DNA of 64,000 nt, taken from NCBI GenBank assembly GCA_963701445.1, contig CAVPAM010000002.1, forward strand, positions 1 through 64,000. The letters run 5' to 3'. Below, in pieces: positions 36,921 to 45,926 of this stretch (the first letter of the stretch is position 1; the number at the start of each line of letters is the position of its first letter). The position numbers and the translations under genes are program-made. Source of the stretch: CAKZLS01 sp963701445 (GTDB lineage: Bacteria; Pseudomonadota; Alphaproteobacteria; Rhodospirillales; Defluviicoccaceae). The notes under the pieces were generated by a model that was not told the origin of the DNA, did no database searches, and saw nothing but the letters and a program-made list of their open reading frames with translations.

Positions 36921-37796
36921 ATGAGCGAAGGGCGGTTGACTCCGGATCCAGAGGATCCCCGGCTGACGGTGGTGGTGAGCGGACTCGATCACGAGGGCCG
37001 GGACCTCGAGGTGCGGGTGATCACCGAGCGGCCGTTGACGTTGTTTCTCAACACCCAGGAGGTGGTCACCATGATGACCATCGGAGACTATCCCGAGTAC
37101 CTCGCGGTGGGATACCTGCTCAACCAGAACATGCTTCGCCCCGAGGACGAGATCGTCGGCATCGACCACGACGCCGAGATCGATACCGTCGTGGTGCGGA
37201 CGGCGGTCGAGACCAACTACGAAAAGAAACTGGGAAAGAAGATCCTGACGTCCGGTTGCGGCCAGGGCACCGTTTTCGGAGACGTGATGGAGCGGTTCGA
37301 GACCGTCCGGGTCGATCCCGACGCGGTTCTCCTTACGTCGTGGCTGTACGCTCTCACCAAGCGGATCAACACCATGCCGAGCCTGTACCTTGCCGCGGGA
37401 GCCATTCACGGCTGCGTGCTCTGCGAAACCGACCGGCCGCTCGTGTACATGGAAGACGTCGGACGGCACAACGCCATCGACAAAATCGCCGGCTACATGA
37501 TGCTCAACGGAGTATCCCCGAAGGGAAAAATTTTCTACACCACGGGCCGGCTAACCAGCGAAATGGTGATCAAGACCGTGCAGATGGAAATTCCCATCCT
37601 GATCTCCCGTTCGGGCTTTACCGCGTGGGGTGTCGAACTCGCCAGAAGCGCCGACCTGACCCTGATCGGCCGCGCCAAGGGAAAACGCTTCATTGCCGTC
37701 TCCGGCGCGCATCGAATCGTCTACGACGCCGACCTCTCCAGGATCGCCGACGACGACAGCCCGCGCGTCAAGCGCAAGGGAAGCCTTCCCGATTAA
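36921..37796 (+). CDS. fdhD: FdhD, sulfur carrier for formate dehydrogenase maturation
   Basis: The 291-residue cytoplasmic protein transfers sulfur from cysteine desulfurase to the molybdenum cofactor, an essential step for active formate dehydrogenase. Motifs are ITERPLTLFLNTQE, YLAVGYLLNQ, GAIHGCVLCETDRP, MEDVGRHNAIDKIAGYMML and TTGRLTSEMVIKTVQM. E. coli FdhD has a CxxC pair; here only one Cys remains at that site (ILTSGCGQGT, Cys113), a variant that exists in other bacteria. It reads away from the WD40-cytochrome gene. Confidence 0.93.
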   Translation: MSEGRLTPDPEDPRLTVVVSGLDHEGRDLEVRVITERPLTLFLNTQEVVTMMTIGDYPEYLAVGYLLNQNMLRPEDEIVGIDHDAEIDTVVVRTAVETNYEKKLGKKILTSGCGQGTVFGDVMERFETVRVDPDAVLLTSWLYALTKRINTMPSLYLAAGAIHGCVLCETDRPLVYMEDVGRHNAIDKIAGYMMLNGVSPKGKIFYTTGRLTSEMVIKTVQMEIPILISRSGFTAWGVELARSADLTLIGRAKGKRFIAVSGAHRIVYDADLSRIADDDSPRVKRKGSLPD

Positions 37797-38538
37797 CCCG
37801 CGTGACGGGGATCCGATCGATTGGCCGAGAGGTGGCGTGGCTGTTCCTGGCCTGAAACAAAAATACAATGCGGAAAAACACTATAATTACCGAAAAATTA
37901 TCGGTGAAAATCGCTGGTATCAATTTTGAAATATTCACGAGCCGGTAAAATTTTCGACCTTACTTTGGGTTATATGTCTGTTTTAAAAAACAATATTTTT
38001 TATCAAACTCCATATATTATTGTATATTGTTGTGTTTTTTCTTATAAAGGTTGTTTCTATAAAATAATATTGATGTTAATAGGCGATTGGTCTTGATTAT
38101 CTTTATCGGCCTGGATGCGTTTACGATCGGCGGCCGGCAGCGTTGTCCGGGCGGCCCGCGGGTGTCCACACTTTTCGTGGAGACTCGGGGTTTTCAAACG
38201 GCATCCCAAGCGGTATTCATGGACTGATCGAGGATCGCACGGAGTTGACCCATCCGGCCGCGTGGTATGAATGTGCAGAGCTGGCACGGCGCGATGCGGA
38301 CTGTTTTCCAGTCGATTACAGAGTGAGTAGTCGAAGTTTCGATTTTTTCTCGCGCCTTGGGGCCATTGGGGCCGGGGCGTTTTCAATCCCGGCGTTACGC
38401 CAATGGCACATTGAGGGCTCCCTTGATTGAACGTCGTCCCGTTGCCGCCGCGCCGGGCGGATGGCCGAACCTGATGGTGGTGGGCGCGCCGCGTGGGGAC
38501 CAACAGATACCGCCGGTGGGGCGGGGGACTTTAACTCC
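37797..38538. other. 742-bp gap with an A+T-rich island (37861-38100)
   Basis: I count 64 G or C in the 240 bases 37861-38100 (27%), against well over 60% around it. The island holds long T and A runs, TATA-like strings (TATATTATTGTATATTG) and a small hairpin ACCGA-loop-TCGGT at 37889-37905 that could end fdhD transcription. The rest (38101-38538) returns to normal composition; a 95-codon TTG-started frame at 38143-38430 has no recognisable domain. The island may be a curved or silencer-bound promoter region for the Calvin-cycle genes, or a trace of transfer. Confidence 0.6.
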
Positions 38539-39477
38539 ATGATAATGAAGAATCGAGATCATCCGGTCGTTATCGGTATCGTCGGCGACTCCGCGGCGGG
38601 TAAGACCACTCTGGCGGCTGGTCTCGCTCAGGTTCTGGGTCCCGAGCGGGCGATCAACATCTGCATCGACGACTATCACAAATACTCACGGGCGGAGCGC
38701 GCGAAAATCGGAATCACCCCGCATGATCCCGACTGCAACTATATGGATATCCTCGAGCAGCACGTCTTCCTGCTGCGGGACGGGCAGCCCATTCTCAAGC
38801 CGACCTACAACCACAATGGCGGGGTTCTGGGGCCGCCCGAATACGTCGAGCCAAAGGACTTCATCATCCTCGAGGGCCTTCTCGGTTACGCGACCCCGAC
38901 ACTGCGCGACGCCTACGACGTCAAGTTCTACCTGGAACCCGAGGAGGACGTGCGCTTGAGGTGGAAGCTCCAGCGCGACACCCTGTCCAGTGGATACGAC
39001 GCCAAGACCGTCAAGGCGACCCTGGAGCGGCTCAAGCGGGACAGCGAGGAGTTGGTGATCCCGCAGCGGCAATACGCCGACATGGTGGTGAGTTTCTACC
39101 CTCCGGACGACAACCCGGACGAGAGCGGCGCCCGCCTGAACGTAAGGCACATTCTTCGCCCGACGCTGCCGCATCTGGACTTGGCGCCGGTTCTTCGGGC
39201 CGGGGCGGATCACGGTTTCATGCTGGAATTGGCGCGCGATATCGACGGCCGGCCCGTCGATGCCTTGCACATCTATGGAAACCTCGAGGATGCGCAGGCC
39301 GACGAGATGGAGAACTATCTCTGGAGCCTGATACCCAACGAGCCCAGCCAGCACCCGGAACTCGGAATATACAGGGACGGGGCCAACATGCCCCGCCACA
39401 GCCATACTCTGGCCCTTTCGCAGTTGTTGATCACGCACTATTTGCTGAACGCGGCGTTGGGACACCATGCCATCTGA
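38539..39477 (+). CDS. prk: Phosphoribulokinase, plant/cyanobacterial-like class
   Basis: The 312-residue kinase makes ribulose 1,5-bisphosphate from ribulose 5-phosphate and ATP. It has the P-loop GDSAAGKTT, INICIDDYHKYSRAERAKIG, KPTYNHNGGVLGPPEYVEP, IILEGLLGYATP with catalytic acids, and KLQRDTLSSGYDAKTVKATL. This pattern follows the class with YNH and EGL motifs found in cyanobacteria, plants and some proteobacteria, not the roughly 290-residue purple-bacterial CbbP. The start at 38539 gives MIMKNRDHPVVIGIVGD. It heads a prk-tkt-rpe operon, a regeneration half of the Calvin cycle. Confidence 0.9.
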   Translation: MIMKNRDHPVVIGIVGDSAAGKTTLAAGLAQVLGPERAINICIDDYHKYSRAERAKIGITPHDPDCNYMDILEQHVFLLRDGQPILKPTYNHNGGVLGPPEYVEPKDFIILEGLLGYATPTLRDAYDVKFYLEPEEDVRLRWKLQRDTLSSGYDAKTVKATLERLKRDSEELVIPQRQYADMVVSFYPPDDNPDESGARLNVRHILRPTLPHLDLAPVLRAGADHGFMLELARDIDGRPVDALHIYGNLEDAQADEMENYLWSLIPNEPSQHPELGIYRDGANMPRHSHTLALSQLLITHYLLNAALGHHAI

Positions 39478-39490
39478 GGAGAGCCCGCAC

Positions 39491-41563
39491 ATGACCGTAG
39501 CACAGCCGGAGTTGGACGTGGACTCGCGGCCCCAACCGGGCGCGGAGCCCGTGGCCACGCACGAAGAGATGGTCAATGTCATCCGCATGCTGGCCGCCGA
39601 CGCCGTTCAGAAGGCGAAATCGGGCCACCCCGGCCTGCCCATGGGCATGGCCAGCGCCGCCAGCGTCCTCTGGACGCGCTTTCTTAAATTCGACCCCACC
39701 AAGCCCGACTGGGAGGACCGCGACCGCTTTATCCTGTCGGCGGGACACGGTTCCATGCTGCTGTATTCGCTGCTCTACCTCACCGGGTACGAGGAAATGA
39801 CCCTCGAGGAGCTCAAGAATTTCAGGCAGTTGGGCTCGAAAACGCCGGGCCACCCCGAATACGAGCTTTCCGTCGGCATCGAGACGACGACGGGGCCGCT
39901 CGCGCAGGGACTGGGCAACGCGGTCGGAATGGCCCTCGCCGAACGGTTGCGAAACAATCGCTGGGGCGACGATATCGTCAGCCACTACACCTATTGCATC
40001 GTCGGCGACGGCTGCCTTATGGAGGGCCTCAGCCAGGAATGCATCTCGCTGGCCGGCCACCTGCGGCTGTCCAAGCTCATCGTCATGTGGGACGACAACC
40101 GGATCTGTATCGACGGCCCCACGTCGCTGACAACCAGCGACAATCAGCTCGCGCGGTTCGAAGCCTGTGGCTGGGATGCCGAAGTGGTGGACGGCGACGA
40201 TCCCGAGGCCGTGGCGGCGGCCATCGCCAAGGCCCGGATGACAGACAAGCCGACGTTGATCGATTGCCGGACGACCATCGGCAAGGGCGCGCCCACAAAG
40301 GCGGGCACCGCCGCGACCCACGGCGCGCCGCTCGGCGAGGACGAAGTGGCCGGCGCCCGGAAGGTCCTGAACTGGCCCTATCCGCCGTTCGTCATCCCCG
40401 ACCACATCCTCGCGGCCTGGCGGACCGCGGGCCGCCGCGGTATTCCGGAGCGGGAGGCCTGGGAAGAGCGGTTCCAGGCCATGGATCCCGCCAAGATCAA
40501 GGAATTCAAGCGGACAAGCGCCGGCAGGCTAGCGCCGGGCTGGCAGATGCCCCTGAACGACTTCAAACAGAAGCTGGCCCTGGATCAACCGAAATGGGCC
40601 ACCCGCAAGGCGTCCGGCGAAGCGCTTGAGATCCTCACGGCCATGTTTCCCGAGGTCATCGGCGGCTCGGCGGACCTGTCCGAGTCGGTGTGCACCATGA
40701 CCAAGAGCACCAAGAGCATCGCGCCCGGCGACTACTCGGGCCGCTACATCCATTACGGCATCCGGGAACACGCCATGGGCGCCATCATGAACGGCATGGC
40801 GCTGCACGGCGGCTTCATTCCCTACGGTGGAACGTTCCTGGTGTTCGCCGACTACATGCGGGGCGCCATGCGCATGTCGGCGCTCAGCAAGCAGCGCGTG
40901 ATCTACGTTCTCACGCACGACTCGATCGGAGTGGGGGAGGACGGTCCCACCCACCAGCCCTCGGAGACCGTGGCCAGCCTGCGGGTGATGCCCAACATGC
41001 TGGTTTTCCGTCCGGCCGACGCGGTAGAGACCTTCGAGTGCTGGGTAATCGCGCTCACGGGATACGACATGCCGTCGTGCCTGGTGCTGACCCGCCAGGC
41101 GCTTCCGGCGGTGCGCATCGAACACGAGAGCATTAATCTCTGCGCTCGCGGCGCCTATGTCCTTCGCGAGGCCGAGGGTGGCGACCGGCAGGTTACCCTG
41201 TTCGCGACCGGTTCGGAGGTGCACGTGGCGGTGGCCGCGCGCGATATGCTGCAGGGGGAGGGGATCCCCACCGCTGTGGTTTCGATGCCGTGCTGGAAGT
41301 TGTTCGAGATCCAGCCGGAACGGTATCGCCAGGAAGTCCTTGGGCCCGCCTGGCCGCGGTGCGTGCGGGTCGCCGTGGAGGCGGCGATCTCGCCGGGCTG
41401 GGACCGCTACATCGGCGAAAACGGCGTGTTCGTGGGCCTCAAGGGGTTTGGCGCCTCCGGACCCGGCGAGGAGCTGTTCAAGCATTTCGGGTTGACGGCG
41501 GAAAATGTGGTTGCCCAGGCTCACGGAGCCCTCGCCCGCCGGCCCGGCAATCAGGCTGAATAG
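39491..41563 (+). CDS. tkt: Transketolase
   Basis: The 690-residue thiamine-diphosphate enzyme moves two-carbon units in the Calvin cycle and pentose phosphate pathway. Motifs are QKAKSGHPGLPMGMA, SAGHGSMLLYSLLYLTGY, the cofactor GDGCLMEGLSQE, GIREHAMGAIMNGMALHGG, HDSIGVGEDGPTHQPSE and, late, CWKLFEIQPERYR. Two ATGs compete: 39467 overlaps the prk stop, and 39491 has GAGGAGA nine bases upstream; I prefer 39491. Length is normal. Confidence 0.94.
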   Translation: MTVAQPELDVDSRPQPGAEPVATHEEMVNVIRMLAADAVQKAKSGHPGLPMGMASAASVLWTRFLKFDPTKPDWEDRDRFILSAGHGSMLLYSLLYLTGYEEMTLEELKNFRQLGSKTPGHPEYELSVGIETTTGPLAQGLGNAVGMALAERLRNNRWGDDIVSHYTYCIVGDGCLMEGLSQECISLAGHLRLSKLIVMWDDNRICIDGPTSLTTSDNQLARFEACGWDAEVVDGDDPEAVAAAIAKARMTDKPTLIDCRTTIGKGAPTKAGTAATHGAPLGEDEVAGARKVLNWPYPPFVIPDHILAAWRTAGRRGIPEREAWEERFQAMDPAKIKEFKRTSAGRLAPGWQMPLNDFKQKLALDQPKWATRKASGEALEILTAMFPEVIGGSADLSESVCTMTKSTKSIAPGDYSGRYIHYGIREHAMGAIMNGMALHGGFIPYGGTFLVFADYMRGAMRMSALSKQRVIYVLTHDSIGVGEDGPTHQPSETVASLRVMPNMLVFRPADAVETFECWVIALTGYDMPSCLVLTRQALPAVRIEHESINLCARGAYVLREAEGGDRQVTLFATGSEVHVAVAARDMLQGEGIPTAVVSMPCWKLFEIQPERYRQEVLGPAWPRCVRVAVEAAISPGWDRYIGENGVFVGLKGFGASGPGEELFKHFGLTAENVVAQAHGALARRPGNQAE

Positions 41564-41597
41564 CGCCTCCGGGCGCGCGTGAACGGGACGGCGGCGC

Positions 41598-42272
41598 ATG
41601 TCTTCAACTCCAACTTCCCCGCCGGCGGTCAAGATCGCTCCGTCGATCCTGTCCGCCGATTTCGCGCGTCTGGGCGAGGAGGTCCAGGCCATTGACGACG
41701 CGGGCTGCGATTACGTCCATATCGACGTCATGGACGGCCATTTCGTTCCCAACCTGACCATCGGCCCACTGGTGGTGCGCGCGATCCGCCCGTATACCAA
41801 CAAGCCGTTCGACGTTCACCTGATGATCGATCCGGCGCAGCCGTATCTGAGCGAGTTCGCCGCCGCCGGCGCCGATATCATCACCGTCCACGCCGAAGCG
41901 GACGTTCATCTGGATCGCAGCCTCCAGGTCATCCGGAGCCTGGGCAAGAAAGCGGGTGTGTCGCTCAATCCGGCGACGCCCGTTTCGGCCGTGGAACATG
42001 TGCTCGACCGTCTCGACCTGATCCTCGTGATGTCGGTGAACCCGGGGTTCGGGGGACAGAGCTTCATCGAGGCGCAACTGGAAAAAATCCGCCAGGTGCG
42101 GCGGATGATCGGCGAGCGGCCCATCGAACTCGAGGTGGACGGCGGCGTCAACGCCCACACGGCGCCGGCGGCCATCGCCGCGGGAGCCAACGTCCTGGTG
42201 GCGGGGAGCGCCGTCTTCCAGGACGACGACTACCGCGCGACAATCGCCGCCTTGCGTGGATCCAGCCGCTGA
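41598..42272 (+). CDS. rpe: Ribulose-phosphate 3-epimerase
   Basis: The 224-residue TIM-barrel enzyme interconverts ribulose and xylulose 5-phosphates. It has KIAPSILSADFARLGEE, VHIDVMDGHFVPNLTIGP with the metal-binding residues, VHLMIDPAQPY, MSVNPGFGGQSFI and EVDGGVNAHTAP. It follows transketolase by 34 bases in the same operon, consistent with a sugar-phosphate regeneration module. Confidence 0.95.
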   Translation: MSSTPTSPPAVKIAPSILSADFARLGEEVQAIDDAGCDYVHIDVMDGHFVPNLTIGPLVVRAIRPYTNKPFDVHLMIDPAQPYLSEFAAAGADIITVHAEADVHLDRSLQVIRSLGKKAGVSLNPATPVSAVEHVLDRLDLILVMSVNPGFGGQSFIEAQLEKIRQVRRMIGERPIELEVDGGVNAHTAPAAIAAGANVLVAGSAVFQDDDYRATIAALRGSSR

Positions 42273-42282
42273 CGCGCGCTCG

Positions 42283-42816
42283 CTAACTGCTGATCGCGTC
42301 GATTTCCTCGTCGGAGAGGCCGCCCGGGACGATGGTGATCGGGATCGAAAGCTTGCCGATCCGTTTCAAGGCATGGGAGATCAGCCGGCCCGGCCCCTCG
42401 GAGCCGACCGCCGCCCCCAGGACGAGAACGGACAACTCGCCCTCGCTCGCGAGTAACTCCTCGAGCTGTTCGGTCAGCTTGCCCTCGCGGATATAAACAA
42501 CGGGAATGGAGCCGGACAGCTTCTGCACCACCGAGGAGACCACCTGCAGCATTTCCTCGGCCTGCTCGCGCCGTTCCTCCTCCATCAGGTTGCCCACGGC
42601 CATCCAGTGCTGGAATTCGGCGGGTTCTATCACGTACAAAAGCGCGACACGGCCGCCGGTCTGCTTGGCGCGGCGGCAGGCATAGCGCAGCGCCTGGTGC
42701 AGTTCCTCCGACTCGTCGACGACGCACAGGAACGTACGGCCGAAATCGGTCTTCGGCTTTTCGGGAGGCTGTTCGGAAGCCTCTCCTGGCGAGATCGGTT
42801 GCGGGTCGGTCGTCAC
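42283..42816 (-). CDS. Universal stress protein (UspA family)
   Basis: The 177-residue cytoplasmic protein has a single Usp domain after a polar N-terminal tail of about 25 residues: FLCVVDESEELHQALRYACR, VALLYVIEPAEFQHW and LVLGAAVGSEGPGRLISHAL. The ATP-binding G-2x-G-9x-G(S/T) motif is only partly preserved. It lies three bases after the TIGR02186 gene in a three-gene minus-strand operon and converges on rpe. Confidence 0.88.
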   Translation of the reverse strand: MTTDPQPISPGEASEQPPEKPKTDFGRTFLCVVDESEELHQALRYACRRAKQTGGRVALLYVIEPAEFQHWMAVGNLMEEERREQAEEMLQVVSSVVQKLSGSIPVVYIREGKLTEQLEELLASEGELSVLVLGAAVGSEGPGRLISHALKRIGKLSIPITIVPGGLSDEEIDAISS

Positions 42817-42819
42817 GGG

Positions 42820-43566
42820 TCAGCCCTTGCGAAATACGGCGCTTGCCGTCCATCCTGCCACTACCGCGATCAGGATGGCAAGAACACCGTAGGCCAGCGA
42901 GTGCCGATGCGCAAAATGAAACACGCCCGCTTCGAAACCCACCTTGCTGACCACCAGGGGCGTGATCTCGGCGCTCACCACCTCGCCGTTCTCCACCAGG
43001 AAAACCTGAACGATGTACGTTCCCACCGGAGCATTGGCCGGAAACCGCATATCGGTGCGGAACAGACGGTTGCCGAGAAAGGCAATGTGCTCGGGTTCGG
43101 CGAAGAACAGGTTCTGCCTGATCTTGTTGCGGATCAAGGCGGCCCGGAAAGATGCTGCTTCGGCCGGGTCGGCGTTCTCGGGTGGCGCAACCCGGAGGTT
43201 GCCCACTCCGATCTGGTGGCGGGCGGCCACACGTTCTGGCAGGAATTCCGACAGCGGCCGGTTGGTGGCGACGGCGTAGTATCCGGGAACGCCGGAGAAG
43301 ATCATTTCGGCCTCGTTGACCCATATCCCCAGCTTCCGCCCCTTGCGCCGGACAACCGCGTCGCTTTCGGGGCCACGCACAACGACGACCACGTCGCCCT
43401 TGCCGTCGGTCGTTCCGAACAGGAGAACTTCCGTTCCGGTGAAGCCGGTGGTGATGGCCACGAGGTGGTTGGCCAGATCGACCACGAGTTGCGCGCTCGC
43501 GGACCCAGGCGATCCCGACGCGATCACGAATAGGGGCAGGGCGAGGATCCAGCGGGGCAGTGTCAT
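42820..43566 (-). CDS. TIGR02186 family membrane protein
   Basis: The 248-residue protein has a signal peptide, a periplasmic beta-rich domain (LVVDLANHLVAITTGFTGTE, then FGTTDGKGDVVVVVRGP) and one C-terminal membrane helix (AYGVLAILIAVVAGWTASAV). This alphaproteobacterial family is encoded next to TauE-type permeases, as here: its ATG shares one base with the permease stop codon. It may be an accessory subunit for sulfur-oxyanion export. Confidence 0.87.
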   Translation of the reverse strand: MTLPRWILALPLFVIASGSPGSASAQLVVDLANHLVAITTGFTGTEVLLFGTTDGKGDVVVVVRGPESDAVVRRKGRKLGIWVNEAEMIFSGVPGYYAVATNRPLSEFLPERVAARHQIGVGNLRVAPPENADPAEAASFRAALIRNKIRQNLFFAEPEHIAFLGNRLFRTDMRFPANAPVGTYIVQVFLVENGEVVSAEITPLVVSKVGFEAGVFHFAHRHSLAYGVLAILIAVVAGWTASAVFRKG

Positions 43567-44483
43567 CAGTGCCTCATTACTTCGCCCAGGGAGTAGAGAT
43601 CAACGGGCGTGACGATCACGTCGAACCCGATCTTGATGGCCACCGCGAGCACCATCAGCGCGAGCAGCCCGCGCAACTGGTCGCCGCGGAGCAGCGCGCC
43701 CGCGCGGGCGCCGAACTGGGCGCCGATGACGCCGCCGATCAACAACAGCAGCGCCAGGACCACATCGACGGTCTGGTTGCTGACGGCCTGCAGCACCGTC
43801 ACGTTCGCGGTGACGAAAATGATCTGAAACAGCGATGTTCCGACGACCACCGCCGTGGGCATCCCCAACAGGTAAATCATTGCCGGGACCATGATGAAGC
43901 CGCCGCCGACCCCCATGATCGCCGCCAGGACGCCCACCACGAAGCCCACGGCCAGCGGCAGCAGGGCGCTGATGTAAAGCCGCGACCGGCGAAACCGCAT
44001 CCGGAAGGGTAGTGCGTCCACCCATGAGCGGCTCGCCTTGCGCGGTTGCGGTTTCTTGCCGCGCTGGCGGGACATGGCCTTGATGCTCTCGATCAGCATC
44101 AGCAATCCGATGATGCCGAGGAACACGACGTACGACAGCTTGATGACGAGGTCGATCTGGCCGATTTCGCGCAGCATCGTAAACAGCCAGACGCCGCAAC
44201 CGGACCCCACGAAACCGCCGACGACGAGGGTCAGCCCCATCTTAAAATCGACATTGCCGCGTTTCCAGTGGGCCAGAACCCCCGAAACCGACGACGCGAC
44301 GATCTGGTTGGCTTCCGTGGCGACGGCAACGGCGGGGGGAATGCCGATGAAGATGAGCAGCGGCGTCATCAGGAACCCGCCGCCGACGCCGAACAGGCCA
44401 GAGAGGAAACCAACCATGCCCCCAAGGCCGAGAATCAAGAAGACGTTGACCGAAATCTCGGCGATGGGGAGGTAGATGTCCAT
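43566..44483 (-). CDS. TauE/SafE-family permease (probable sulfite/sulfonate exporter)
   Basis: The 305-residue protein has about eight membrane segments and the duplicated family motif GFLSGLFGVGGGFLMTPLLI near the start and GVLAAIMGVGGGFIMVPAMI in the second half. A cytoplasmic basic loop (QRGKKPQPRKASRSW) separates the halves. I chose the ATG at 44483 over a TTG at 44525. Family members export sulfite or sulfoacetate. The translational link with TIGR02186 supports a joint complex. Confidence 0.88.
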   Translation of the reverse strand: MDIYLPIAEISVNVFLILGLGGMVGFLSGLFGVGGGFLMTPLLIFIGIPPAVAVATEANQIVASSVSGVLAHWKRGNVDFKMGLTLVVGGFVGSGCGVWLFTMLREIGQIDLVIKLSYVVFLGIIGLLMLIESIKAMSRQRGKKPQPRKASRSWVDALPFRMRFRRSRLYISALLPLAVGFVVGVLAAIMGVGGGFIMVPAMIYLLGMPTAVVVGTSLFQIIFVTANVTVLQAVSNQTVDVVLALLLLIGGVIGAQFGARAGALLRGDQLRGLLALMVLAVAIKIGFDVIVTPVDLYSLGEVMRH

Positions 44484-44763
44484 TGCGTGCGGCGCCCCCG
44501 CGTCCGCTTCGATTTTGGGGTTCAATGCCCACGATACACATCGCCCAGACGGCGGCGCGCGCGGTCTCCCACCGATACCTTATTTTCCTTTATCGAGAAT
44601 ACCTTACAGCCGCCAATGGGGCAAAAGCTAAAGTTCCCGGAAGAGGCGTCCGGTGACATTGTTGGCGCAGCTGTGACCTTCTTGTCGCGGTTGTCCCGGA
44701 AAGCGCCGGATTTGCTGCTTTTTTTCGTTGGTCGCGGGCCGGAACAGGCCCATTAAACCGGTG

Positions 44764-45288
44764 TTATATCTCTTCCCACGCGCAGCTCAGTCCCAGCCCT
44801 CCGGCGGTGTTGGCGACGGTGGCAAGGCAGCTCCTCGCGTTTTCCTCGGGAATGTATACGGCGATGATGACGGCGTACTGTGTTTGGTCCGACGCGACGA
44901 TCCGTTCGGCGTTGAGGCGGACGATGTTGGCCTTGAACTCCACGAAGACTTCGCTCAGCCGCGCCACCAGCCCCGGCCGGTCTCCGCCGCTTACGGTGAT
45001 CCGGTAGTTGACCTGCCCCGAGGGTCCATGCACCGGGGCCAGGGTGAACGGCGACACGCTGATCTCCGCGTCGCTCAACTCCGGCAGCTTCCGCAGCGCC
45101 GCCTCGATGGCCTCTGGAGCGGTTCCGGACGGAACCTCCACCACGGAGATGAACTCGGCTGCTTCGCCCAGCACCGCAAAGGTGGTGTCCCCCAGATTGG
45201 CGCCGAGATCGAACAGGCAGCCGGTGATCGCGGAAACGAGCCCCAGGCGGTCGGGGCAGGAGACGGAAACCAATGCGTTCGTGGTCAT
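44764..45288 (-). CDS. Tandem ACT-domain protein, GcvR-like
   Basis: The 174-residue protein contains two ACT domains: ALVSVSCPDRLGLVSAITGC at the start and YRITVSGGDRPGLVARLSEV from about residue 95. This is the layout of glycine-cleavage regulator GcvR and related amino-acid-binding proteins. It probably binds a small amino acid and acts through protein contacts, since no DNA-binding domain is present. The gene is monocistronic as far as I can see. Confidence 0.85.
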   Translation of the reverse strand: MTTNALVSVSCPDRLGLVSAITGCLFDLGANLGDTTFAVLGEAAEFISVVEVPSGTAPEAIEAALRKLPELSDAEISVSPFTLAPVHGPSGQVNYRITVSGGDRPGLVARLSEVFVEFKANIVRLNAERIVASDQTQYAVIIAVYIPEENARSCLATVANTAGGLGLSCAWEEI

Positions 45289-45340
45289 GGATCAACCTCG
45301 ATAGTTACCCAAGCGGGGAGCAAGTGGGGTATAAATCACA

Positions 45341-45781
45341 CTATTCTCCGCTTGGCCATTTCTGATGCGCAAGTCGTATCACTCTCACGGTTTCCGACCA
45401 AAGCGCAAAACGCTCGAGGTCGTCCACGTCGGCCCAGCCCACGTCGGCGGCGTCGGTTCCCGCCTTGGCGCGACCCGATTCCCAGGCGGCGGCCACGTCC
45501 ACGAGGGTGTAGTGGTAGCGGACGGCGCGGTCCCCGGGGTCGCGCTCGATCAGGTCGATCACGTCGATCAGGCCCAGCGCCCGGACGATCACGCCAGTCT
45601 CTTCCGCGACCTCGCGCCGGGCGGTGTCGAACACCGTCTCCCCCAGTTTCTGCAGGCCGCCCGGCAGGCTCCACTCGCCCTGCCGGGGAGGCTTGCTCCG
45701 TCGCACCAGCAGGGCATCGCGCCCTCTCAGCACGACCACGCCGACACCGATCGTGGGCCGTTGGGGGTATTCGCGGTTCAC
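45341..45781 (-). CDS. Nudix hydrolase
   Basis: The 146-residue protein has a complete Nudix box in GGLQKLGETVFDTARREVAE followed by ETGV, and the preceding QGEWSLPGG. The general family cleaves nucleoside diphosphates linked to another group. The pattern resembles ADP-ribose pyrophosphatase-like members, though the substrate cannot be read from sequence. It lies divergent from the hydrolase gene at 45927. Confidence 0.9.
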   Translation of the reverse strand: MNREYPQRPTIGVGVVVLRGRDALLVRRSKPPRQGEWSLPGGLQKLGETVFDTARREVAEETGVIVRALGLIDVIDLIERDPGDRAVRYHYTLVDVAAAWESGRAKAGTDAADVGWADVDDLERFALWSETVRVIRLAHQKWPSGE

Positions 45782-45926
45782 TGGGAAGACTCCTTTTGAA
45801 ACCAGTTTGAATAAAGGTCTGATTATCGGCTATCCATCTATAACCGCGGACGCCGGACGTTGCTACCGTTCGGCCGGAACCGCCGGCCTCCCCGGAAGGG
45901 GTAAACAATCGGATTGAAACGCTATC

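Noticed and set aside
38143..38430. A 95-codon plus-strand gene before prk
   Set aside because: It has a TTG start without a ribosome-binding site, no domain, and lies next to an A+T island. It is left as unassigned gap sequence.
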